Source: Indolivaga alginatilytica (GTDB lineage Bacteria > Bacteroidota > Bacteroidia > Bacteroidales > Dysgonomonadaceae). Taken from it: a stretch of 64,000 nt of DNA. Position numbers and translations under genes: made by a program. The notes under the pieces were generated by a model that had not been told where the DNA came from, ran no database searches, and saw only the letters and a list, made by a program, of their open reading frames with translations. This document shows, piece by piece, positions 63,883 through 64,000 of the stretch. The stretch is taken from the NCBI RefSeq assembly GCF_003201355.1, contig NZ_QICL01000006.1, positions 122,418 through 186,417 of the forward strand, given 5' to 3'. How positions within the stretch are numbered: the first letter of the stretch is position 1; each line of letters starts with the position of its first letter.

Positions 63883-64000
63883 TATATAGCAATAATTAGT
63901 TACTAATGCGAATCAGTATTTAAAAAATTAGATAAATAAATGCGATTGCAATTTTACCCATCGTATGTACTAGTAGTCCGGATGTTGATCTGACTTTCTG

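Noticed and set aside
1..64000. tRNA or rRNA genes and CRISPR arrays
   Set aside because: No T-loop/anticodon patterns, rRNA motifs or regularly spaced repeats were seen; absence by eye is not proof.

Overview
The window looks like chromosome of a Bacteroidales bacterium, most likely Dysgonomonas or a close relative. The evidence is an AT-rich sequence, a SusC/SusD pair next to a hybrid two-component regulator, many lipoproteins, PheS and NrdDG of Bacteroidota type, and promoters with the Bacteroidota -7 box TAnnTTTG. The genus is inference. I see no tRNA, rRNA, CRISPR array, transposase or phage gene.

Layout. (1) 463-12043 is a polysaccharide utilization locus (SusC, SusD, serine-type sulfatase, heparinase II/III-like lyase, GH3 hydrolase). 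A lipoprotein, a hybrid two-component sensor/AraC regulator (13316-17350, minus) and a TPR-AraC membrane regulator (17492-19204) follow. (2) 19455-20275 holds two small cytosolic proteins, one with a cystatin-like motif. (3) 20416-22939 (minus) is the MetNIQ methionine transporter, followed by an SGNH esterase. (4) 23956-28429 is an RprXY-like two-component system facing a TonB-type outer-membrane protein; the promoter regions of both carry the same tandem GTGTTA site. (5) 28643-35121 holds housekeeping and accessory genes: pheS, two related secreted proteins, a lipid-anchored nitroreductase, a porin-like protein, a DUF1653 protein, fabD and an acetate transporter. (6) 35541-39165 is a cobalamin riboswitch in front of a Cys-rich small protein and the anaerobic ribonucleotide reductase NrdD/NrdG. 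(7) 39489-42318 holds an HTH regulator, a probable orphan small RNA, a beta-barrel protein and a YjdM-like zinc ribbon protein. (8) 42864-47752 is a duplicated module of secreted surface proteins; each copy has a long leader with recognisably similar sequence. (9) 47843-63743 is a cobalamin/metal locus: cobB (minus), then a second cobalamin riboswitch driving a BtuB-like receptor, an exported CbiK chelatase, a second TonB receptor, two PepSY membrane proteins, and corrin-ring enzymes (CobJ-CbiC fusion, CobL, CbiG-CobM fusion), ending with CobT.

How it fits together. The first locus probably binds, desulfates and cleaves a sulfated uronic-acid-containing glycan, with one or two dedicated regulators. 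The two riboswitches connect distant parts of the window: both should respond to cobalamin, one controlling corrinoid/metal import and corrin synthesis, the other a B12-independent ribonucleotide reductase.

Several dispersed non-coding repeats occur between genes: a two-hairpin palindrome (3 copies), a short GGTC-GACC hairpin with a conserved T-rich tail (about 10 copies), and two long inverted-repeat elements resembling MITEs. The best candidates for undescribed biology are the duplicated secreted module with its shared leaders, the GGTC-GACC leader element, the exported chelatase/TonB/PepSY set and the orphan RNA.
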